From Hahella sp. KA22 (GTDB lineage Bacteria; Pseudomonadota; Gammaproteobacteria; Pseudomonadales; Oleiphilaceae): DNA of 64,000 bases. The stretch lies in assembly GCF_004135205.1 (NCBI RefSeq), contig NZ_CP035490.1:1054001-1118000 (forward strand), given 5' to 3'. The translations under genes were made by a program, and so were the position numbers. Position 1 is the first letter of the stretch, and every line of letters starts with the position of its first letter. The notes under the pieces are model-generated. The model saw only the letters and a list, made by a program, of their open reading frames with translations. It was not told the DNA's origin and did not search any database. Shown here piece after piece: positions 60,324 through 64,000 of this stretch.

Positions 60324-61517
60324 ATGTGGTATGAAGGCCTGCTGGGGCTGACTGCTTGGCAAACCGTCCTGGCGACCCTGATTCTTACGCAAATCACCAT
60401 TGTGAGCGTCACTGTTTACTTACACCGTCATTCGGCTCATAACTCAGTCGATCTGCATCCGGCGTTAGCACATTTTTTCCGTTTCTGGCTGTGGCTGACA
60501 ACAGGCATGATTACGAAAGAGTGGACAGCTGTACACCGTAAACATCATGCGAAGTGTGAGACTGAAGAAGACCCGCACAGCCCGGTGAAAAAAGGGCTGA
60601 AGACCGTATTTTGGAGTGGCGCGGAGCTTTATAAAGCCGGCGCCACGGAAGAAACCCTTAAGCGTTATGGGCAACGTACCCCGGAAGATTGGTTGGAGCG
60701 TAACCTTTACGCCCCCTATAACTGGATTGGCATCACCGTTATGGCGGTGATTGACCTGCTGCTGTTCGGCGCCAAGGGCATTACCGTTTGGGCGGTGCAG
60801 ATGATGTGGATTCCATTCTTCGCCGCTGGCGTTATCAACGGGATTGCGCACTTCTTCGGCTATCGCAATTTTGAGTGCACTGACAACGCCAGAAATATTT
60901 CACCCTGGGGCTTTTTCATCGGTGGTGAAGAGCTGCACAACAATCATCACACCTATCCACACTCGCCCAAGCTTTCCGTTAAACCATGGGAGTTTGATAT
61001 TGGCTGGATGTGGATCAAGATTTTTGAGTTTCTTCGTCTGGCGAAAGCCAAGCCTGTCGGGCCTATTGCGCATCAGGTGCCCGGAAAGGCGCTGCTGGAT
61101 GTGGATACACTGATGGCCATCGCCAACAACCGCTTTCAAGTGATGGTGCAGTATCGTAAGAAAGTGCTGGCTCCGTTACTAAATGAGCGCAAGCTGCAAC
61201 TGCCGCCGGAAGAGCGCACATTACTGCAGAAAGTGCGTAAGTTGATGTATCGGGAGGAATCTCTGATTCATCCGCAAGAACATCACCGCTTGCAGGAAGT
61301 GCTGGCGAAGCATGAAACCCTGCAGATGATTTATCAAAAGAGCAAAGAACTACAGGCGATCTGGAAGCGTCAGCCTGGTATGCAATATCAGGATAAGGTT
61401 GCGGCTTTGCGTGAATGGTGTCATCAGGCGGAGCAAAGCGGGGTGCGTCACCTGGAGGAATTTGCCGCCTGGCTGAAGTCCTTCTCTTTGGTCCCTGCGC
61501 CTGCTGTGGCGCGATAG
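60324..61517 (+). CDS. Acyl-CoA/fatty acid desaturase (membrane di-iron, DesA/DesC type)
   Basis: This protein of about 397 residues has the three histidine boxes of delta-9-type desaturases: HRHSAH, HRKHH and HNNHH. Membrane helices flank them. It should introduce a double bond into saturated acyl chains. From about residue 260 there is an extra C-terminal part of some 130 residues rich in Leu, Gln, Glu and Lys (coiled coil likely), longer than in many bacterial desaturases. ATG 60324 has AGAGAG upstream; an in-frame TTG at 60282 overlaps the operator and is not likely. Confidence 0.92.
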   Translation: MWYEGLLGLTAWQTVLATLILTQITIVSVTVYLHRHSAHNSVDLHPALAHFFRFWLWLTTGMITKEWTAVHRKHHAKCETEEDPHSPVKKGLKTVFWSGAELYKAGATEETLKRYGQRTPEDWLERNLYAPYNWIGITVMAVIDLLLFGAKGITVWAVQMMWIPFFAAGVINGIAHFFGYRNFECTDNARNISPWGFFIGGEELHNNHHTYPHSPKLSVKPWEFDIGWMWIKIFEFLRLAKAKPVGPIAHQVPGKALLDVDTLMAIANNRFQVMVQYRKKVLAPLLNERKLQLPPEERTLLQKVRKLMYREESLIHPQEHHRLQEVLAKHETLQMIYQKSKELQAIWKRQPGMQYQDKVAALREWCHQAEQSGVRHLEEFAAWLKSFSLVPAPAVAR

Positions 61518-61545
61518 CGGTTTCCGCTGCCAGACATATCTCTAG

Positions 61546-61572
61546 AAAGACCGGCCGAAGCCGGTCTTTTTT
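61546..61572 (+). terminator. Intrinsic terminator of the desaturase gene
   Basis: AAAGACCGGC and GCCGGTCTTT form a 10-bp stem around CGAA, ending in a run of T residues. Confidence 0.93.
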
Positions 61573-61665
61573 CTCCTCTTTCCCCAATCTTTGACCATAC
61601 TTTCCTCTGATTCAGGCGAGAATCAGTCCGCCGTACTTTGCGCTGCTCATCTATCAGGAGGAAAC

Positions 61666-63294
61666 ATGAAAAGCGAAAGAACAGTCAGGTCTCTCTTATA
61701 TATTTTCTTGGTCTCCTTTCTCTCCCTTGGCGGGTGTGACTCTGACAACAACACCTCAGGTAGCGACAATAGCGGAAGCGTGTCTGCTACGGTGGAGTTC
61801 CCTTCTGGCGTGACCGTAGCAAGCCCGGTGGACGCCTCCAGTGGCTTGGGCGCGCTAAGTGCTGGCGACAAATCACAACAAAAGGAACTTCCCAGCGCGC
61901 GGATTTCCTCGTTGGCGGTAGCGTCGTCAAGCGCTTACACGGAAACGTCTGCGACAATCTCTCGGGTTTTGAGCGGAGACTTGGCGTTGACTGCGAGCTT
62001 TGATCCGACGGCGTTCTTTAGCCGCAGCGGTAATGCCGCCTGCTACGGACCGACGCTGAAGTGGCAAAATCATCCTGATGCGGGGATGGGCGACCCTGGC
62101 TCGGGCGAGTTGCCAAGTGGAGATCTGGGTATTTGGAGCGCCAGTACGTCAGACGGTGAAGCCTGTGCGGCGGCCCAGTTGAACGCGCGAATGCGGGATG
62201 TCCAAGCGCGTGTAGGCATGGGGATGCTGACGTTGGCGGGCATGGTGGCGGTGTACGAGTCCACTGGCGCGACCTGGCCGGACGATATCAGCCCGGGAAC
62301 GAGTGTCGATCTGACGGCTGAGCTGAATGCGTTGAGTCTGAGCCGTATGACCTTTAACAGTGCAGTCATGAGCCTGGATGCAGGCGGCTCTGTCTGGTCT
62401 TACAGTTTGTCCGTGAGCTACGACGACGGATCTGGGGCGCGCAATATCTCCTTGAGCTTGCAGCATGCCATTACTGATCGTGATGCGGGCTTGTTCGAAG
62501 GGCTTTTTTCCTATCTTGTAGAAGATGTCTTCGCCGGCGGTAATTGCGGGATGGGAGATAACAATGTCTCCCACAATGGCTCGGTGCATTACAAGAAAAC
62601 GGGCTCCACCAACGTCACTTTGCAATCAAGAAGCGCCACAGCCTGTGGTTGGGCCAGTACGACGCCAGCGGCGGATATCCGGGACAATCTGGTTTCCTCC
62701 ACGGTATTGAGCGATGCCTTTGCTGTCGATCCGGGTGGAGCGTGGGCGGATAATTTCAATGTATTTACTGCTGAGTTTAATACCGACAGTCTGCTGGGCC
62801 TCTATTCCTATTCGTGGCAGGCGGGTTCAGGCGACTCCCATGCGCGGATTTTGGATATAGGTATAGAGACCACGGCCGGAGGCGAAGCCTACTTTGGTTT
62901 TGGCGACAGAGTTCAGGATAGCCTGAGTGGTCAAATTAACGGATTTATCTGCAACTGGGCCGGTCCGGGAAATGATCATAGCCCGACTGACTTTAGTCAG
63001 TATGCGCAGAGACAGTTTCTGACCTATGACTCGGCCAGCGACAAGTACATCGTCTCCAGCGACGGCTCGTCCGACATTACCTATGCGCCAACCAACATCT
63101 GCATGTATGCCGGCGGCGCTTTCTTATATGACCGGGATCTGGATGGCGATCTAAGTGATGAAAACGCCAGCACCGTCAATGTTGTGGACGGCGGTTCGCC
63201 ACTGGATTTTGACTTAATGACAGTATCTGACTCGGAAGCCAATATTTGGGAGCATATTATCGCTCGCGGCTACAGTCTTCCCGTATATCCATGA
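61666..63294 (+). CDS. Large secreted lipoprotein of unknown function
   Basis: This protein of 542 residues starts at ATG 61666 with a strong AGGAGGA four bases upstream; an in-frame ATG at 61591 has none. The signal peptide ends in the lipobox LSLGGC. It is followed by an Asn/Ser/Asp-rich low-complexity linker typical of surface lipoproteins. The remainder is rich in Ser, Gly, Asp and Thr with scattered Cys and Trp, suggesting a beta-rich extracellular domain. I recognise no family. It lies between the desaturase terminator and rsmD and appears monocistronic. Confidence 0.75.
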   Translation: MKSERTVRSLLYIFLVSFLSLGGCDSDNNTSGSDNSGSVSATVEFPSGVTVASPVDASSGLGALSAGDKSQQKELPSARISSLAVASSSAYTETSATISRVLSGDLALTASFDPTAFFSRSGNAACYGPTLKWQNHPDAGMGDPGSGELPSGDLGIWSASTSDGEACAAAQLNARMRDVQARVGMGMLTLAGMVAVYESTGATWPDDISPGTSVDLTAELNALSLSRMTFNSAVMSLDAGGSVWSYSLSVSYDDGSGARNISLSLQHAITDRDAGLFEGLFSYLVEDVFAGGNCGMGDNNVSHNGSVHYKKTGSTNVTLQSRSATACGWASTTPAADIRDNLVSSTVLSDAFAVDPGGAWADNFNVFTAEFNTDSLLGLYSYSWQAGSGDSHARILDIGIETTAGGEAYFGFGDRVQDSLSGQINGFICNWAGPGNDHSPTDFSQYAQRQFLTYDSASDKYIVSSDGSSDITYAPTNICMYAGGAFLYDRDLDGDLSDENASTVNVVDGGSPLDFDLMTVSDSEANIWEHIIARGYSLPVYP

Positions 63295-63357
63295 TAATCG
63301 CGTACTGAAGATGACAGCCTGATGGCGGCGCTCTTCGGTAGTGAGCGCCGCTAAGAA

Positions 63358-63951
63358 TCAGTCTGGCTGGCGGACCAGACATAATGCATATTGCACTTGT
63401 CCGGCTGTCTTATGACGGGAAATAGCCCAGCCGGGAGGCAGTGGAAGCGGATTGAGCTCTACCTCCGCTTCGATGTACACATAAGCGTTTGCTGCCAGCA
63501 GTCTTCTTTCCGCCAGGATTTGCAGGGCGGGAGCAAGAAACTCTTTTCTGAAAGGCGGATCAAGAAATACAACCTCCCAGGGCTTGTTCGGCGACGCGGC
63601 TCTTAACCAACTCAGTGCGTCTGCGCTCGCCACGCTGGCGTTATCCGCACGTAAAAGCTGTATCTGGCTTTTCAAATGAGATGCAATCACTGGGCTTTGA
63701 TCAATAAAGGTCACATCCGCCGCGCCACGGGAAAGCGCCTCTAATCCCAGCGCGCCGCTGCCGCAGAATACATCCAGGCAGCGAGGTCCAGGAAATATGG
63801 GCATTAGCCAGTTGAATAGCGTTTCCCGCACCCGGTCTGGAGTCGGGCGCACGCCGTCTAAAGCGGGGAATGTCAGTTTTCTACCCCGGTGGGAGCCGCC
63901 GATAATGCGCAATTGACCCAACTCAGGGGCGGACTTGCCTTTATGTCTCAT
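63358..63951 (-). CDS. rsmD: 16S rRNA (guanine-966-N2)-methyltransferase RsmD
   Basis: This 197-residue methyltransferase begins with the family sequence LRIIGGSHRGRKLTFPAL-type motif, here residues 14-30. The SAM loop is LDVFCGSGALGLEALSRGA and the catalytic motif is VFLDPPFR. ftsY commonly lies divergent to it, but that region is beyond the window. It converges on the lipoprotein gene. Confidence 0.95.
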   Translation of the reverse strand: MRHKGKSAPELGQLRIIGGSHRGRKLTFPALDGVRPTPDRVRETLFNWLMPIFPGPRCLDVFCGSGALGLEALSRGAADVTFIDQSPVIASHLKSQIQLLRADNASVASADALSWLRAASPNKPWEVVFLDPPFRKEFLAPALQILAERRLLAANAYVYIEAEVELNPLPLPPGWAISRHKTAGQVQYALCLVRQPD

Positions 63952-64000
63952 GCTATGTGTGTGGTCCGAATGAAATGTAAATTACCAGGCGCTTAGGGCG

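Noticed and set aside
1-64000. CRISPR array, prophage, insertion sequence or rRNA/tRNA genes
   Set aside because: No regularly spaced repeats, integrase, transposase, or RNA-gene signatures were seen on reading both strands.

Overview
The window looks like a chromosomal segment of a marine gammaproteobacterium, most likely Hahella or a close relative. The main support is the block gshB–tonB–algH–ruvX–pyrR–pyrB–pyrC' lying divergent to pilG-pilH-pilI-pilJ-pilK-chpA-chpB-chpC, an arrangement known from Pseudomonas aeruginosa. A folM-folE pair, a pckA/hslO/hslR/yrfG neighbourhood and PHA synthesis agree with this. The genus is inference from gene content and protein appearance; no search was run. 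I see no rRNA, tRNA, CRISPR array, insertion sequence or prophage.

Layout. 1-6.2 kb: edge of a soluble chemotaxis-type transducer, two membrane diguanylate cyclases with intact GGEEF and I-sites, an OhrR-like regulator, a PEP-CTERM surface protein and a DUF2235 hydrolase. 6.2-12.4 kb: di-haem peroxidase, LysR regulator divergent to a frameshifted HSL-type esterase, an Atm1-type ABC exporter and a DUF1993 protein. 12.6-19.3 kb: trhO, cbpM-cbpA, rlmJ, folM-folE, an aspartoacylase-family protein and a SIMPL protein. 19.3-26.4 kb: an unlisted 34-codon gene with its own ribosome binding site and terminator, an AraC regulator, a CHASE-like membrane protein without output domain, PHA synthase, and a zur-znuC-znuB operon with a candidate Zur operator but no znuA. 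26.4-27.6 kb: a solitary MalE-like binding protein.

27.6-42 kb is the chemosensory system for type IV pili (twitching motility). PilJ is the receptor, PilI and ChpC are couplers, PilK and ChpB are methyltransferase and methylesterase, PilG and PilH are response regulators, and ChpA is a 2725-residue hybrid kinase with an unusually long chain of histidine phosphotransfer modules, some with the phospho-acceptor His replaced. 42.3-48.7 kb: glutathione synthesis, a TonB protein of the type required for twitching in Pseudomonas, and a pyrimidine operon in which the dihydroorotase-like subunit has lost its metal ligands. 48.8-53.8 kb: HU and a three-gene TRAP-like transport cassette (lipoprotein, AdeT-like binding protein, fused permease). 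53.8-64 kb: pckA, hslO-hslR-yrfG, cysQ, a small membrane protein, mutM, a fatty acid desaturase preceded by a perfect FabR/DesT-type palindrome, an unknown lipoprotein and rsmD.

The most promising unexplained items are the 34-residue Cys-terminated peptide gene at 19548-19652, the expanded ChpA phosphorelay, the TRAP-like cassette with a large periplasmic insertion in its permease, the desaturase operator, and a long imperfect palindrome next to the HU gene. Most of the rest is conserved housekeeping content.
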